DNA from: Variovorax sp. IB41
GTDB taxonomy: Bacteria > Pseudomonadota > Gammaproteobacteria > Burkholderiales > Burkholderiaceae_C
DNA length: 64,000 nt
Assembly (NCBI RefSeq): GCF_016405905.1
Contig: NZ_JAEFCB010000004.1
Location: forward strand, 26,949 to 90,948
Direction of reading: 5' to 3'
Below are positions 1 through 10,940 of this stretch, one piece after another. How positions within the stretch are numbered: the stretch's first letter is position 1; each line of letters begins with the position of its first letter. The translations under genes were made by a program, and so were the position numbers. The notes under the pieces were generated by a model. That model made no database searches, was not told the origin of the DNA, and saw nothing but the letters and a program-made list of their open reading frames with translations.

Positions 1-697
<697 letters not shown>

Positions 698-882
698 GAC
701 GACTTATTTGTTACTTAGTAAACGTTCGATCTACATCAGATTACGAGAAGTAACAAAAATAGAACATCACCTGAATTAGCGATAAAGACCTAACCGTTGC
801 GTGATTTACACGCCACCTCATCGCCGATCACCAGCCTGGTCATCGCCGATTGAGATGCATGACCCAACAAAACAGGGAGAAA
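698..882. promoter_or_regulatory. AT-rich divergent intergenic region with GTTACT inverted repeats
   Basis: This stretch lies between the leftward secreted-protein gene and the rightward LysR gene. It is clearly more AT-rich than its surroundings. A perfect 9-bp inverted repeat (TTGTTACTT at 708-716, AAGTAACAA at 748-756) is separated by 31 nt. Inside the left arm, TTACTTAGTAA at 711-721 is itself palindromic. These repeats could be binding sites for a regulator of the adhesin-like gene. That role is inference; no promoter could be assigned with confidence. Confidence 0.4.
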
Positions 883-924
883 ATGCGTTTTCCCATCGCC
901 AGCCGCGATGCCCACGACCAATGA
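883..924 (+). CDS. Possible 13-codon leader ORF overlapping the LysR start
   Basis: ATG at 883 opens a 13-codon frame ([13 protein letters not shown]) that ends in TGA at 922-924. It overlaps the proposed LysR start codon (921-923) in an ATGA arrangement. A purine-rich AGGGAG (874-879) sits 3 nt upstream, a little closer than ideal. The LysR start itself has no obvious ribosome-binding site, so coupling to this leader would explain how it is translated. There is no run of a regulatory amino acid, so it is not a classical leucine attenuator peptide. It may be a chance frame. Confidence 0.3.
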   Translation: MRFPIASRDAHDQ

Positions 925-1892
925 CCACCTCGGAACGCAACTTCGCCCGCCGCATCGACCTCACGTCACTGCAGTTGTTCGTGGCCGTGTGCGAGCTGGG
1001 CAGCATCGGGCGCGCAGCGGAGCGCGAATTCATCGCGGCGTCGGCCATCAGCAAGCGGCTGTCGGACCTGGAGGCCACGCTCGGCACCACCCTCCTCTAC
1101 CGGCACGCGCGCGGCGTGGACCTCACGCCGGCCGGCGAGAGCCTCCTGCACCACGCGCGCTCGGTGCTCTACAGCCTCGAGAAGATGCAGGGCGAACTCA
1201 GCGAATACGCCGATGGCGTGCGCGGCCACGTGCGGGTGCACGCCAACATTTCGGCGATCGTGCAGTTCCTGCCCGAGGACCTGGGCGTGTTCACCCGGGC
1301 GCACGAGGCCATCAAGATCGACCTGGAAGAGCACCTGAGCAGCGAGGTGATCCGCGCGGTGCAGGAAGGCGCGGCCGACCTGGGCGTGTGCCATGTGGCC
1401 GGCGGGGCGGGCGAGCTGCAGAGCCTGTCGTACCGGCACGACCACCTCGCGCTGATCGTTCCCACGGGGCACGCGCTGGCGTCGCACGGGGCCGTCGATT
1501 TCATCGACTCGCTCGACTTCGACCACGTCGGCCTGCACACCAACAGCTCGATCTACGTCGCGATGCACGAGGCGGCGCTGGGCGCCGGGCGCAGCGTCAA
1601 GCTGCGCATCCACGTCACCGGCCTGGATGCCATGTGCCGGATGATCGAGAACGGCCTGGGCATCGGCGTGATGCCGCATCGCGCGTTCGAGCTCATGCAG
1701 AACGGCATCGGCCGCGGCCTCGTGAGCGTCACGCTCAACGACGCCTGGGCGGCGCGCGAGATCCGCCTGGTGGCGCGCGACTTCTCCACCCTGCCGGTGG
1801 CGGCGCGCACGCTGGTGAACCACCTGCACGCGGCGGCCGATTCGGCCGATCCGGCCGAAGGCACCGAACCCCTCGCGGCCCGGGCCGCATAG
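921..1892 (+). CDS. LysR-family transcriptional regulator
   Basis: This is a 323-residue LysR-type regulator. The N-terminal winged helix-turn-helix spans about residues 8-70 and contains 'GSIGRAA' and '[13 protein letters not shown]'. The C-terminal effector-binding domain covers about 95-295. Start 921 was chosen because '[20 protein letters not shown]' gives the usual LysR N-terminus; in-frame starts at 801 and 855 would add an unconserved tail. The gene lies 38 nt upstream of leuC on the same strand, so it may be co-transcribed with the leucine genes or regulate them. That link rests on position only. LysR proteins usually autoregulate and respond to a small co-inducer, which cannot be named here. 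Confidence 0.85.
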   Translation: MTTSERNFARRIDLTSLQLFVAVCELGSIGRAAEREFIAASAISKRLSDLEATLGTTLLYRHARGVDLTPAGESLLHHARSVLYSLEKMQGELSEYADGVRGHVRVHANISAIVQFLPEDLGVFTRAHEAIKIDLEEHLSSEVIRAVQEGAADLGVCHVAGGAGELQSLSYRHDHLALIVPTGHALASHGAVDFIDSLDFDHVGLHTNSSIYVAMHEAALGAGRSVKLRIHVTGLDAMCRMIENGLGIGVMPHRAFELMQNGIGRGLVSVTLNDAWAAREIRLVARDFSTLPVAARTLVNHLHAAADSADPAEGTEPLAARAA

Positions 1893-1930
1893 ACAGACAA
1901 TCCATTCCCCACGAAAGACAAGAGACCGAC

Positions 1931-3352
1931 ATGGCACGCACGCTCTACGACAAGATCTGGGACGAACACGTCGTCCACACCGAGGAAGACGGCACCGCGA
2001 TCCTCTACATCGACCGCCACCTGGTGCACGAAGTGACCAGCCCGCAAGCATTCGAGGGCCTGCGCGAAGCGGGCCGCAAGCTCTGGCGCATCAGCTCGGT
2101 GGTGGCCACGGCCGACCACAACACGCCCACCACCGGCTGGGAACGCGGCTACGAAGGCATTGCCGACCCGACCAGCAAGGAGCAGGTCACCACGCTGGAC
2201 AAGAACATCGCCGAATTCGGCGCCGCCGCGTTCTTTCCGTTCCTGAGCAAGCGCCAGGGCATCGTGCACGTGATCGGCCCCGAGTCGGGCGCGACGCTGC
2301 CGGGCATGACCGTGGTCTGCGGCGACTCGCACACCTCCACGCACGGCGCATTCGGCGCGCTCGCGCACGGCATCGGCACCAGCGAGGTCGAGCACGTCAT
2401 GGCCACGCAGACGCTGCTGGGCAAGAAGGCAAAGAACATGCTGGTGAAGGTCGAGGGCAAGCTGCCTTTGGGCTGCACTGCCAAGGACATCGTGCTGGCC
2501 ATCATCGGCAAGATCGGCACGGCCGGCGGCACGGGCTACACGATCGAATTCGCGGGCTCGGCGATTCGCGACCTGAGCATGGAAGGCCGCATGACGGTCT
2601 GCAACATGGCCATCGAGGCCGGCGCGCGCGCCGGGCTGGTGGCGGTCGACGAGAAGACGATCGCCTACATCAAGGGCCGCCCGCTCGCGCCGACCGGCGT
2701 GGAGTGGGAGCAGGCCGCCACCTACTGGCGCACGCTGCAGTCGGACCCCGGCGCGAGCTTCGACGCCGTGGTCGAGCTGGACGCCGCGCAGATCCCGCCG
2801 CAGGTCACCTGGGGCACCTCGCCCGAGATGGTGGTCGACATCAACGGCCGCGTGCCCGATCCCGACAAGGAAAAGGACGCCAGCAAGCGCGGCGCCATCG
2901 AGCGCGCGCTGGTCTATATGGGCCTGGAGCCGAACAAGGCGATGAACGACATCTTCATCGACAAGGTGTTCATCGGCTCATGCACCAACAGCCGCATCGA
3001 GGACATGCGCGAAGCCGCAGCCGTGGTGAAGAAGCTGGGCCAGAAAGTCGCCAAGAACGTGAAGCTCGCGATGGTCGTGCCCGGCTCGGGCGTGGTGAAG
3101 GAACAGGCCGAGCGCGAAGGCCTGGACGTGATCTTCAAGGCCGCGGGCTTCGAATGGCGCGAGCCCGGCTGCTCGATGTGCCTGGCGATGAACGCCGACC
3201 GGCTGGAGCCCGGCGAGCGCTGCGCATCGACCAGCAACCGCAACTTCGAAGGCCGCCAGGGCGCCGGTGGCCGCACGCACCTCGTGAGCCCGGCCATGGC
3301 CGCCGCTGCCGCCGTGCACGGCCACTTCGTCGACGTCCGTACGTTCGCCTGA
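1931..3352 (+). CDS. leuC: 3-isopropylmalate dehydratase, large subunit
   Basis: LeuC (473 aa, the usual length) is the [4Fe-4S] aconitase-like subunit that, with LeuD, isomerises 2-isopropylmalate to 3-isopropylmalate in leucine synthesis. The cluster-binding cysteines are visible in 'GSCTNSR' (about residue 347) and '[10 protein letters not shown]' (about 414-420). The aconitase signature also appears as '[20 protein letters not shown]'. The ATG at 1931 gives '[16 protein letters not shown]', the standard LeuC N-terminus; the frame stays open upstream to 908 but that part is non-coding shadow. leuD follows after 16 nt and leuB after that, forming a leuCDB operon in the cytoplasm. Confidence 0.98.
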   Translation: MARTLYDKIWDEHVVHTEEDGTAILYIDRHLVHEVTSPQAFEGLREAGRKLWRISSVVATADHNTPTTGWERGYEGIADPTSKEQVTTLDKNIAEFGAAAFFPFLSKRQGIVHVIGPESGATLPGMTVVCGDSHTSTHGAFGALAHGIGTSEVEHVMATQTLLGKKAKNMLVKVEGKLPLGCTAKDIVLAIIGKIGTAGGTGYTIEFAGSAIRDLSMEGRMTVCNMAIEAGARAGLVAVDEKTIAYIKGRPLAPTGVEWEQAATYWRTLQSDPGASFDAVVELDAAQIPPQVTWGTSPEMVVDINGRVPDPDKEKDASKRGAIERALVYMGLEPNKAMNDIFIDKVFIGSCTNSRIEDMREAAAVVKKLGQKVAKNVKLAMVVPGSGVVKEQAEREGLDVIFKAAGFEWREPGCSMCLAMNADRLEPGERCASTSNRNFEGRQGAGGRTHLVSPAMAAAAAVHGHFVDVRTFA

Positions 3353-3368
3353 ACCCAGAGAGATCCAC

Positions 3369-4019
3369 ATGCAGAAATTCACCGTGCACAAGGGCCTCGT
3401 GGCCCCCATGGACCGCGAGAACGTCGACACCGACGCGATCATTCCGAAGCAATTCCTCAAGTCGATCAAGAAGACCGGCTTCGGCGTGAACCTGTTCGAC
3501 GAATGGCGCTACCTGGACGCCGGCTTTCCGGGCCAGGACCCGGCCAGCCGCAAGCCGAACCCCGACTTCGTGCTGAACCAGCCGCGCTACGCAGGCGCCT
3601 CGGTGCTGCTGGCGCGCAAGAACTTCGGCTGCGGCTCGTCGCGCGAGCACGCGCCATGGGCGCTCGACCAATACGGCTTTCGCGCGATCATCGCGCCCAG
3701 CTATGCGGACATCTTCTTCAACAACAGCTTCAAGAACGGCCTGCTGCCGATCGTGCTGAGCGAGGCGCAAGTGGCGCAGCTGTTCGACGAGGCGCTCGCC
3801 TTCCCGGGCTATTCGCTCACCATCGACCTGGAGCGCCAGGTGGTCGTGAAGCCGGACGGCGGCGAGCTCGCGTTCGACGTGCAGGCCTTCCGCAAGTACT
3901 GCCTCATCAACGGACTGGACGACATCGGCCTCACGCTGCGCCACAAGGACAAGATCAAGGCCTTCGAGACCGAGCGCCTGGCGCAGAAGCCCTGGCTCGC
4001 GCACACGATGATCTCGTGA
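3369..4019 (+). CDS. leuD: 3-isopropylmalate dehydratase, small subunit
   Basis: LeuD (216 aa) is the swivel-domain partner of LeuC. Typical features are '[18 protein letters not shown]' near the N-terminus and '[13 protein letters not shown]' at about residue 90, which contacts the substrate. It starts 16 nt after the leuC stop with an ATG. leuB follows after 55 nt, so the three genes are probably one transcript. Nothing is unusual in length or motifs. Confidence 0.98.
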   Translation: MQKFTVHKGLVAPMDRENVDTDAIIPKQFLKSIKKTGFGVNLFDEWRYLDAGFPGQDPASRKPNPDFVLNQPRYAGASVLLARKNFGCGSSREHAPWALDQYGFRAIIAPSYADIFFNNSFKNGLLPIVLSEAQVAQLFDEALAFPGYSLTIDLERQVVVKPDGGELAFDVQAFRKYCLINGLDDIGLTLRHKDKIKAFETERLAQKPWLAHTMIS

Positions 4020-4074
4020 TCGTTCGCCGCACCTCCTTCTGCATTCCTTCAGCATTCAAACCTCAGACCAACTT

Positions 4075-5163
4075 ATGAAAATCGCAGTTCTCCCGGGTGA
4101 CGGCATCGGCACCGAAATCGTGGCGGAAGCCGTCAAGGTGCTCGACGTGCTCGAGCTGAAATTCGAGATGGAGTCGGCGCTGGTCGGCGGCGCGGCCTAC
4201 GAGGCGCACGGCCATCCGCTGCCCGAGTCGACGCTCAAGCTCGCCAAGGAATCGGACGCGGTGCTGTTCGGCGCGGTCGGCGACTGGAAGTACGACAAGC
4301 TCGACCGGCCGCTGCGCCCCGAGCAGGCCATCCTGGGGCTGCGCAAGAACCTGGGCCTCTTTGCGAACTTCCGCCCGGCGATCTGCTACGAGCAGCTGGT
4401 GGACGCATCGAGCCTGAAGCCCGAGCTGATTGCGGGCCTGGATATCCTCATCATTCGCGAGCTGACCGGCGACATCTACTTCGGCCAGCCGCGCGGCCGC
4501 CGCACCGCGGTGGACGGGCATTTCCCGGGCGCCGAGGAAGCCTTCGACACGATGCGCTACTCGCGCCCCGAGGTCGAGCGCATCGCCCGTGTGGCCTTCG
4601 AGGCCGCGCGCAAGCGCAGCAAGCGCGTGACCAGTGTGGACAAGGCCAACGTGCTGGAGACCTTCCAGTTCTGGAAGGACATCGTCACGGAAATCGGCAA
4701 GGAGTACCCGGACGTCGAACTCGACCACATGTACGTCGACAATGCGGCCATGCAGCTCGTGAAGGCGCCCAAGAAGTTCGACGTGGTGGTCACCGGCAAC
4801 ATGTTCGGCGACATCCTCTCGGACGAGGCCGCGATGCTCACCGGCTCGATCGGCATGCTGCCCTCGGCGTCGCTCAATTCGAGCAACCAGGGCCTTTACG
4901 AGCCCAGCCACGGCAGCGCGCCCGACATTGCCGGCAAAGGGGTTGCCAATCCTTTGGCTACAATCCTGTCCGCTGCCATGATGCTCCGCTTTTCACTCAA
5001 CCAACCCGAAGCTGCCGACCGTATCGAGTCGGCGGTCAAGGACGTGCTGGCCTCCGGGCTGCGCACGGGTGACATCTGGTCAGAAGGCACGAAGCGTGTC
5101 GGCACCCGCGAAATGGGCGACGCGGTCGTTGCAGCAATCACCAAAAAGACGATTACCGGCTAA
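4075..5163 (+). CDS. leuB: 3-isopropylmalate dehydrogenase
   Basis: LeuB (362 aa) oxidises and decarboxylates 3-isopropylmalate to 2-oxoisocaproate using NAD+. The N-terminus '[20 protein letters not shown]' is the nucleotide-binding start of the isocitrate/isopropylmalate dehydrogenase family. '[20 protein letters not shown]' and '[15 protein letters not shown]' carry the metal- and NAD-binding residues. It ends the leu cluster; asd lies 89 nt downstream beyond a hairpin. Confidence 0.98.
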   Translation: MKIAVLPGDGIGTEIVAEAVKVLDVLELKFEMESALVGGAAYEAHGHPLPESTLKLAKESDAVLFGAVGDWKYDKLDRPLRPEQAILGLRKNLGLFANFRPAICYEQLVDASSLKPELIAGLDILIIRELTGDIYFGQPRGRRTAVDGHFPGAEEAFDTMRYSRPEVERIARVAFEAARKRSKRVTSVDKANVLETFQFWKDIVTEIGKEYPDVELDHMYVDNAAMQLVKAPKKFDVVVTGNMFGDILSDEAAMLTGSIGMLPSASLNSSNQGLYEPSHGSAPDIAGKGVANPLATILSAAMMLRFSLNQPEAADRIESAVKDVLASGLRTGDIWSEGTKRVGTREMGDAVVAAITKKTITG

Positions 5164-5187
5164 CCGCAGCCCGCTTCGTCACGCCCC

Positions 5188-5210
5188 TCCCCGGCTCGAC
5201 GAGTCGGGGG
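5188..5210. terminator. Hairpin between leuB and asd
   Basis: A GC-rich inverted repeat (left arm 5189-5197, right arm 5201-5209, one G-U pair, 3-nt loop) lies 25 nt after the leuB stop. On the + strand it is followed by A residues, and T-rich sequence appears only at 5224-5236. It may therefore be a weak or partial terminator, or an mRNA-stabilising 3' structure, rather than a strict intrinsic terminator. Confidence 0.35.
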
Positions 5211-5252
5211 CAAAAAAGACAACTTTTTCTTTTTTCATAAGGGCAAACTGAA

Positions 5253-6395
5253 ATGGCGAACGCATCTCAACCTCTGGTCGGCCTCGTAGGCTGGCGCGGC
5301 ATGGTCGGCTCGGTCCTGATGGACCGCATGCAGGCCGAAGGCGACTTCGGGCTCATCGAGCCGGTCTTCTTCTCGACTTCCAACGCCGGCGGCAAGGCCC
5401 CGGCGATGGCCAGGAACGAGACCGCGCTGAAGGATGCGAACGACATCGACGCCCTGAAGAAGTGCGACATCGTCATCACCTGCCAGGGCGGCGACTACAC
5501 CAGCGAAGTCTTCCCCAAGCTGCGCGCCGCCGGCTGGACCGGCCACTGGATCGACGCCGCCTCCACCCTGCGCATGCAGGACGACGCGGTCATCGTGCTG
5601 GACCCGGTCAATCTCCCTGTGATCCAGAACGCCCTCACCAATGGCGGCAAGAACTGGATCGGCGGCAACTGCACCGTTAGCTGCATGCTCATGGGCGTAG
5701 GCGCGCTCTACAAGGCCGGCCTGGTCGAGTGGATGACCAGCATGACCTACCAGGCGGCCTCGGGCGGCGGCGCGCAGCACATGCGCGAACTGCTGACCCA
5801 GTTTGGCACCCTGAACACCGAAGTGCGCGCCCTGCTGGACGACCCCAAGTCGGCCATTCTCGAGATCGACCGCAAGGTGCTGCACAAGCAGCAGAACCTG
5901 AGCGCGGCTGAAACCGCCAACTTCGGCGCCCCGCTCGGCGGCTCGCTGATCCCCTGGATCGACAAGGACCTGGGCGACGGCATGTCCAAGGAAGAGTGGA
6001 AGGCCGGCGCCGAGACCAACAAGATCCTCGGCCAGGGCGCGGGCTTCGGCACCGCCGCCGTGCCGGTCGACGGTTTCTGCGTGCGCATCGGCGCCATGCG
6101 CTGCCACAGCCAGGCGCTGACCTTCAAGCTCAAGAAGGACGTGCCCGTGGCCGACATCGAAGCGATGATCGCCGCGGACAACCCCTGGGCCAGCGTGGTG
6201 CCGAACACCCGCGAAGCCACGCTGAAGGACCTGACGCCGGTGGCGGTGACAGGCACCATGAACATCCCGGTTGGCCGCATCCGCAAGCTGGCGATGGGCC
6301 CCGAATACGTCGGCGCCTTCACCATCGGCGACCAGCTGCTGTGGGGTGCCGCGGAGCCGCTGCGCCGCATGTTGCGCATCCTGCTCGAGGCCTGA
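5253..6395 (+). CDS. asd: Aspartate-semialdehyde dehydrogenase
   Basis: Asd (380 aa) reduces aspartyl phosphate to aspartate semialdehyde with NADPH, the branch point to lysine, diaminopimelate, methionine and threonine. The NADP-binding start '[18 protein letters not shown]' and the catalytic cysteine in '[11 protein letters not shown]' (about residue 136) are present, together with '[12 protein letters not shown]'. Length and motifs match the long proteobacterial form. It sits between leuB and fimV, the usual Burkholderiales order. Confidence 0.97.
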   Translation: MANASQPLVGLVGWRGMVGSVLMDRMQAEGDFGLIEPVFFSTSNAGGKAPAMARNETALKDANDIDALKKCDIVITCQGGDYTSEVFPKLRAAGWTGHWIDAASTLRMQDDAVIVLDPVNLPVIQNALTNGGKNWIGGNCTVSCMLMGVGALYKAGLVEWMTSMTYQAASGGGAQHMRELLTQFGTLNTEVRALLDDPKSAILEIDRKVLHKQQNLSAAETANFGAPLGGSLIPWIDKDLGDGMSKEEWKAGAETNKILGQGAGFGTAAVPVDGFCVRIGAMRCHSQALTFKLKKDVPVADIEAMIAADNPWASVVPNTREATLKDLTPVAVTGTMNIPVGRIRKLAMGPEYVGAFTIGDQLLWGAAEPLRRMLRILLEA

Positions 6396-6561
6396 TGCGG
6401 GCTGCTCAGGCCCTTGAATCCCGGATTGTTGCAGTTTGGCAACGAAAAGTGTGTTCGTAAGTATGCGCGCACTGGGTAGAACAGGCGCATTGCCTTGTCA
6501 GTCCGGGGTGATGATGCTAACGTCCTCTTACAAATTCTGGGCCTGAGCCGCCCCTATCAGC

Positions 6562-9339
6562 ATGACAAGACATCTGTTGCCCGCGGCCCGCCCATCGGCC
6601 GATCGCCCCTCCCCGTCCTCCAGCGGTTGGCGCCTCTCCATCCTGGGTGCGGCAGCCGCCGTGGCCTTGGGGATGGCCAGCACCGACGCCAGCGCCTTCA
6701 CGCTGGGACAGTTGAAGGTGCAATCGGCGCTGGGCGAACCGCTGCGCGCCGAGATCGACGTGACCGAGATCGCCGCTGCCGAAGCGGACGGCCTGAAGAT
6801 CAACATCGCCACCGCCGAAGCTTTCAAGAACGCGGGCATTCCGTACAACTCGGCGCTGAGCGACGTCAAGGCGACGCTGCAACGCCGAGCGGGCGGCCAG
6901 TACGTGGTGCGCCTGAACGGCAGCCGCCCGCTGAGCGACCCGTTCATCGACCTGCTGCTCGAAGCCAACGGCTCCTCGGGCCGCATCGTGCGCGACTACA
7001 CCGTGCTGCTCGATCCGCCGGTCACGCGCCAAGTTCAGGCGGCCTCCAGCACGCCGATCGCCCCCGTGGCACCCCAGATCAGCACCCCAGTCGAGCGCCC
7101 TGCCGTCGCTGCAGCCCGCGCACGCCGTGAACGGGCTGCAGCCGCAGCGTCCGCAGCGCCGCCGGTCGCCGCCGCGCCGACTCCAGCAGCGCCCGCTGCC
7201 GCGCCCGCAGCAGCAGCAGCCGCCGCACCGACCGCCCCCCGCGCCAGCGGTGGCGGCGAGCAGGTCACCGTGCAGCGCGGCGATACGGCCAGCAAGATTG
7301 CCGGCGCCTACAAGCCGGCCGACGTGTCGCTCGACCAGATGCTGGTCGCCCTGCTGCTGGCCAATCCCGATGCATTCATTGGCGGCAACATCAACCGCAT
7401 GAAGGCCGGCGCGGTGCTCGACCTGCCCGGCTCCACCGAGGCGAATGCCGTTCCCGCCGCGGAAGCGCGCCGCACGGTCACCGCGCAAAGCCGCGACTTC
7501 GGCAGCTACCGCCAGCGCCTGGCCGAGAACGCGCCGACGTCGAACGTCGCCGCCGCCAGCCGCAAGGCCTCGGGCAAGCTGCAGGCCAACGTCGAAGACC
7601 GCAACGCGGCCGCCAGCGCCCCCAACAAGCTCACGATCTCGCAAGGCAGCGCCTCCACCCGCGCCGCCGACGAAAAGCTCGCGCAGGCCCGCCAGGCGCA
7701 GGAGAACAGCAGCCGCGTGGCGGAGCTGTCCAAGAACATCAACGATCTGAACAAGATCAAGTCCGGCGCCGGATCGTCGGCACCTGCAGCAGCACCGGCG
7801 CCCGCGGCACCGGGCATCCCGGTTCCCACGCCCTCCACCAGCGCCACGACGACACCGCCAGCGGCCGCCGCTCCGGCGCCAGTGGCAGCAGCGCCTGTTC
7901 CGGCACCTGCTCCCGCTGCGGCAGCTGCCGCGCCGGCCGCACCGACGCCGGAAGCGACAGCCGCTCCCGCCGCCGCCGAACCCTCCGTCGCGCCTTCGGC
8001 AACGGAGACGGCTGCCGTCCCCGCGGCAGCAGCCAGCGCCGCGGTCGCAGCACCGGCACCGGCTCCCGCACCGAAACCCGTGGTGAAGGCCGCTCCGCCT
8101 CCTCCCCCGGAACGCAGCTTCTTCGAAGAACTGCTCGACAACCCGCTGATGCTTGCCGGCGCCGCGCTGATCGCGCTTCTGGTCGGCTTCCTGCTGTACC
8201 GCGTGCTGGGTCGCCGACGCGAGGAAATGAGCGAAAGCGTGTTCCTCGAGAGCCGCATTCCGAAGGACTCGTTCTTCGGCGCCAGCGGCGGCGAATCGGT
8301 CGACACCAAGCACCGCGGCGATTCCACCGTGTCGTCGCTGTCGTACTCGCCGAGCCAACTCGACGCGGGCGATGTGGACCCCGTCGCCGAAGCCGACGTC
8401 TACCTGGCCTACGGCCGCGACCTGCAGGCCGAGGAAATCCTGCGCGAAGCGCTCCGCCTGAACCCGGACCGCACCGCCATCCACCTGAAGCTGCTCGAGA
8501 TCCACGCCAAGCGCCGCGACGTGCGGGCCTACGAAGGCCTGGCCACCGAAGTGCACAAGCTGACCGGCGGCGCGGGTTCCGACTGGAACCGCGTGGTCGA
8601 CATGGGCAAGGACCTCGACCCGGGCAACCCGCTCTACGAATCGGGCGCCCCCCGCAGCGCGAGCCAGGCTGAAACGGCCGCCTTCGCAGGCGCACTGGCA
8701 TCCGCCGCCAAGCCGCCGGTCGCCGCAGTGCCGACGCCCGTCGCACCGCCCCCGATCGCCTCGGCCCCGCCGCCGGCCTTCGTGCCCTCGGTGGCACCGC
8801 TGGATTTCGACCTGGACCTGAGCCAACCGGTGCCGCTGGCACCGGCACCCAGCCACGCGCCGGTCGGCGCCAGCCTGCCCAAGTCGGCTTATGCCCCCAC
8901 GCCGACGACGGCACGCCCCGCGGCGCCGCTGTCCAATGGCCACGCGGCCACGCCCGTCGACCTCGAAAACGATTTCGACACAGCCCCCGGCGCCCTGACC
9001 CCCAACACCGTGCCGTCGAGCCTGAGCGATGCGGATCACAACACGCGTCCGGCCATGCTGCGCAATGCGCTGCCGGCCGACTCGGGCTTCATCGAGTTCG
9101 ACATGAGCGCACTGGCAGGCCTGCCGGCCCGCGGTGGTGCGTCCGAACCGGCGCGTGCTGCGAGCTCGCTGGACGACGAAGGCGAAGACAGCCCCCACGC
9201 CGTCAAGCTCTCGCTGGCCCGTGAGCTGCAAGCCATCGGCGACGTCGAAGGTGCCCGTTCGCTGGTCGAGGAAGTCGAAGCCGAAAGCGCCGGCGACCTC
9301 AAGACGCAAGCCAAGCAACTGCTCGCGGAACTGCGCTGA
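6562..9339 (+). CDS. fimV: FimV/HubP-like polar peptidoglycan-binding protein
   Basis: A 925-residue inner-membrane protein of the FimV/HubP family, which organises the cell pole and supports type IV pilus assembly and twitching in related bacteria. Parts in order: a signal-like N-terminus with hydrophobic core at about 25-42; the FimV N-terminal domain 'FTLGQLKVQSALGEPLRAEI'; an Ala/Pro-rich linker; a LysM-type domain at about 232-292 ('VQRGDTASKIAGAY'); a second Ala/Pro linker; a transmembrane helix at about 528-547; a cytoplasmic acidic part with a TPR-like segment at about 608-650; and the conserved FimV C-terminal motif 'KLSLARELQAIGDVEGARSL'. The Ala/Pro linkers are low-complexity, so their length probably varies between strains. 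truA follows closely. Confidence 0.92.
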   Translation: MTRHLLPAARPSADRPSPSSSGWRLSILGAAAAVALGMASTDASAFTLGQLKVQSALGEPLRAEIDVTEIAAAEADGLKINIATAEAFKNAGIPYNSALSDVKATLQRRAGGQYVVRLNGSRPLSDPFIDLLLEANGSSGRIVRDYTVLLDPPVTRQVQAASSTPIAPVAPQISTPVERPAVAAARARRERAAAAASAAPPVAAAPTPAAPAAAPAAAAAAAPTAPRASGGGEQVTVQRGDTASKIAGAYKPADVSLDQMLVALLLANPDAFIGGNINRMKAGAVLDLPGSTEANAVPAAEARRTVTAQSRDFGSYRQRLAENAPTSNVAAASRKASGKLQANVEDRNAAASAPNKLTISQGSASTRAADEKLAQARQAQENSSRVAELSKNINDLNKIKSGAGSSAPAAAPAPAAPGIPVPTPSTSATTTPPAAAAPAPVAAAPVPAPAPAAAAAAPAAPTPEATAAPAAAEPSVAPSATETAAVPAAAASAAVAAPAPAPAPKPVVKAAPPPPPERSFFEELLDNPLMLAGAALIALLVGFLLYRVLGRRREEMSESVFLESRIPKDSFFGASGGESVDTKHRGDSTVSSLSYSPSQLDAGDVDPVAEADVYLAYGRDLQAEEILREALRLNPDRTAIHLKLLEIHAKRRDVRAYEGLATEVHKLTGGAGSDWNRVVDMGKDLDPGNPLYESGAPRSASQAETAAFAGALASAAKPPVAAVPTPVAPPPIASAPPPAFVPSVAPLDFDLDLSQPVPLAPAPSHAPVGASLPKSAYAPTPTTARPAAPLSNGHAATPVDLENDFDTAPGALTPNTVPSSLSDADHNTRPAMLRNALPADSGFIEFDMSALAGLPARGGASEPARAASSLDDEGEDSPHAVKLSLARELQAIGDVEGARSLVEEVEAESAGDLKTQAKQLLAELR

Positions 9340-9366
9340 GCCCTTGCTGTTTCCGTTCCTGAATTC

Positions 9367-10188
9367 GTGAGGCTGGCGCTCGGCATCCGCTACAACGGCC
9401 AGGCGTACGAGGGCTGGCAGAGCCAGCGCTCGGGCCGCACGGTGCAGGACAAGCTCGAGGCGGCCCTCGCGAAGTTCGCCGCTGACCCGTCCGGGCGCAT
9501 CGGCACGCTGTGCGCCGGCCGCACCGATGCCGGCGTGCACGCGCTGATGCAGGTGGTGCACTTCGACACCGAGGTCGAGCGCGAACCCTTCTCCTGGATG
9601 CGCGGCACCAACCGCTTCCTGCCCGACGACATCGCGGTGCAGTGGGCCCAGCCGGTGCCCGACGAATTCCATTGCCGCGCCAGTGCCCTCGCGCGCCGCT
9701 ACCTCTACGTGCTCTCGCAATCACCGGTACGGCCAAGCCTGGATTCGGGCCGGGTCGGCTGGTCGATGCATCCGCTGGATGGCGACGCGATGCGCAAAGC
9801 CGCCGCCCTGCTTATCGGCACGCACGACTTCAGCTCGTTCCGCGCCTCGGCCTGCCAGGCCAAGTCGCCCGTGAAGAACCTGCGCCGCATCGAGATCACG
9901 CGGGTCGGCGACGGCGAGCGCTGCCGCTGGCATTTCGAGTTCGAGGCCGACGCCTTCCTGCACCACATGATCCGCAACCTGATGGGCTGCCTCGTGCGGA
10001 TCGGCCGCGGCGACGAGCGCCCCGAATGGATCGACGAGGTGCTCCAGGCGCGCAGTCGCAAGGTCGCGGCACCCACTTTCTCCGCGGATGGCCTGTACTT
10101 TCTCGGCCCGTTGTACGACGCCAAGTGGGGTCTGCCGGACGAAGCCACGCTGCAGGCCGGCGGCGCTCCTTATGATGGCCCGCCATGA
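9367..10188 (+). CDS. truA: tRNA pseudouridine(38-40) synthase
   Basis: TruA (273 aa) converts uridines 38-40 of the tRNA anticodon arm to pseudouridine. The catalytic aspartate lies in 'CAGRTDAGVHA' at about residues 49-59. 'RYNGQAYEGWQ' near the N-terminus and 'FLHHMIRNLMG' toward the C-terminus are family hallmarks. The start is GTG at 9367. Its stop overlaps the trpF start by 4 nt (ATGA), so the two genes are translationally coupled. Confidence 0.96.
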   Translation: MRLALGIRYNGQAYEGWQSQRSGRTVQDKLEAALAKFAADPSGRIGTLCAGRTDAGVHALMQVVHFDTEVEREPFSWMRGTNRFLPDDIAVQWAQPVPDEFHCRASALARRYLYVLSQSPVRPSLDSGRVGWSMHPLDGDAMRKAAALLIGTHDFSSFRASACQAKSPVKNLRRIEITRVGDGERCRWHFEFEADAFLHHMIRNLMGCLVRIGRGDERPEWIDEVLQARSRKVAAPTFSADGLYFLGPLYDAKWGLPDEATLQAGGAPYDGPP

Positions 10189-10892
10189 CGCCATCGCCTC
10201 CCCGCACCCGCACCCGCATCAAGATCTGTGGCCTCACGCGCGAGGCCGATGTGGATGCCGCGGTCGAAGCCGGTGCGGACGCGGTCGGCTTCGTGCTCTA
10301 CGCCAAAAGCCCTCGTGCCATCACGGCCGAACGCGCCGCTGAACTTGCCTCGCGGCTGCCCCCGTTCATCACGCCGGTGCTGTTGTTCGTGAACGAGGAT
10401 GCTCCCAAAGTCATAGCATCCCTTGCCCATGTGAAGGGCGCCATCGCGCAGTTCCACGGTGAAGAGACGTCCGAACAGTGCGAGGAAGCCACCGGCCCGG
10501 GCCGCTTCCGCTACATGCGCGCCGCCCGGATTCCGCTGGGGGCTGCCGGCGCCGGCTTCGACCTCGTAAAATACGCGTCCGATTACTCCCACGCCCAGGC
10601 CATCCTGCTCGACGCCCATGTCGAAGGTTATGGCGGTGGCGGCAAGGCTTTCGATTGGTCACTTCTTCCACCCGCCGTCGACGCTCACCTCGTCTTGAGT
10701 GGTGGGCTCACACCTGCAAACGTGAGCGATGGCATTCGCATCCTGCGGACACGCTGCAAGACGCTGTCCGTTGATGTGAGCTCGGGCGTCGAAATCGACA
10801 GTCCCGGGAACAAGGGCCTGAAGGACGCCGGAAAGATCCGGCAATTCGTCGCCGCCGTCAGGGCGGCAGACGCCTCGTCCTTCTCCAGTTAG
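10185..10892 (+). CDS. trpF: Phosphoribosylanthranilate isomerase
   Basis: TrpF (235 aa, TIM barrel) carries out the Amadori rearrangement of N-phosphoribosylanthranilate in tryptophan synthesis. The N-terminal '[13 protein letters not shown]' holds the catalytic cysteine. '[10 protein letters not shown]' and 'VDVSSGVE' near the C-terminus form the phosphate site and carry the catalytic aspartate. Its start overlaps truA (ATGA). trpB follows after 48 nt. Confidence 0.97.
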   Translation: MTPSPPRTRTRIKICGLTREADVDAAVEAGADAVGFVLYAKSPRAITAERAAELASRLPPFITPVLLFVNEDAPKVIASLAHVKGAIAQFHGEETSEQCEEATGPGRFRYMRAARIPLGAAGAGFDLVKYASDYSHAQAILLDAHVEGYGGGGKAFDWSLLPPAVDAHLVLSGGLTPANVSDGIRILRTRCKTLSVDVSSGVEIDSPGNKGLKDAGKIRQFVAAVRAADASSFSS

Positions 10893-10940
10893 CCGCCGCA
10901 CCCGATCGTCATTCGGGCTGCGGCCCAACGATCGAGAACC

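Noticed and set aside
908..1930. Long + frame upstream of and continuous with leuC
   Set aside because: The Arg/Gly-rich part is the LysR gene read out of frame; LeuC proper begins at 1931.
6517..9720. 1067-codon - frame opposite fimV
   Set aside because: High-GC shadow of fimV: no domains, and the + strand encodes all FimV motifs.
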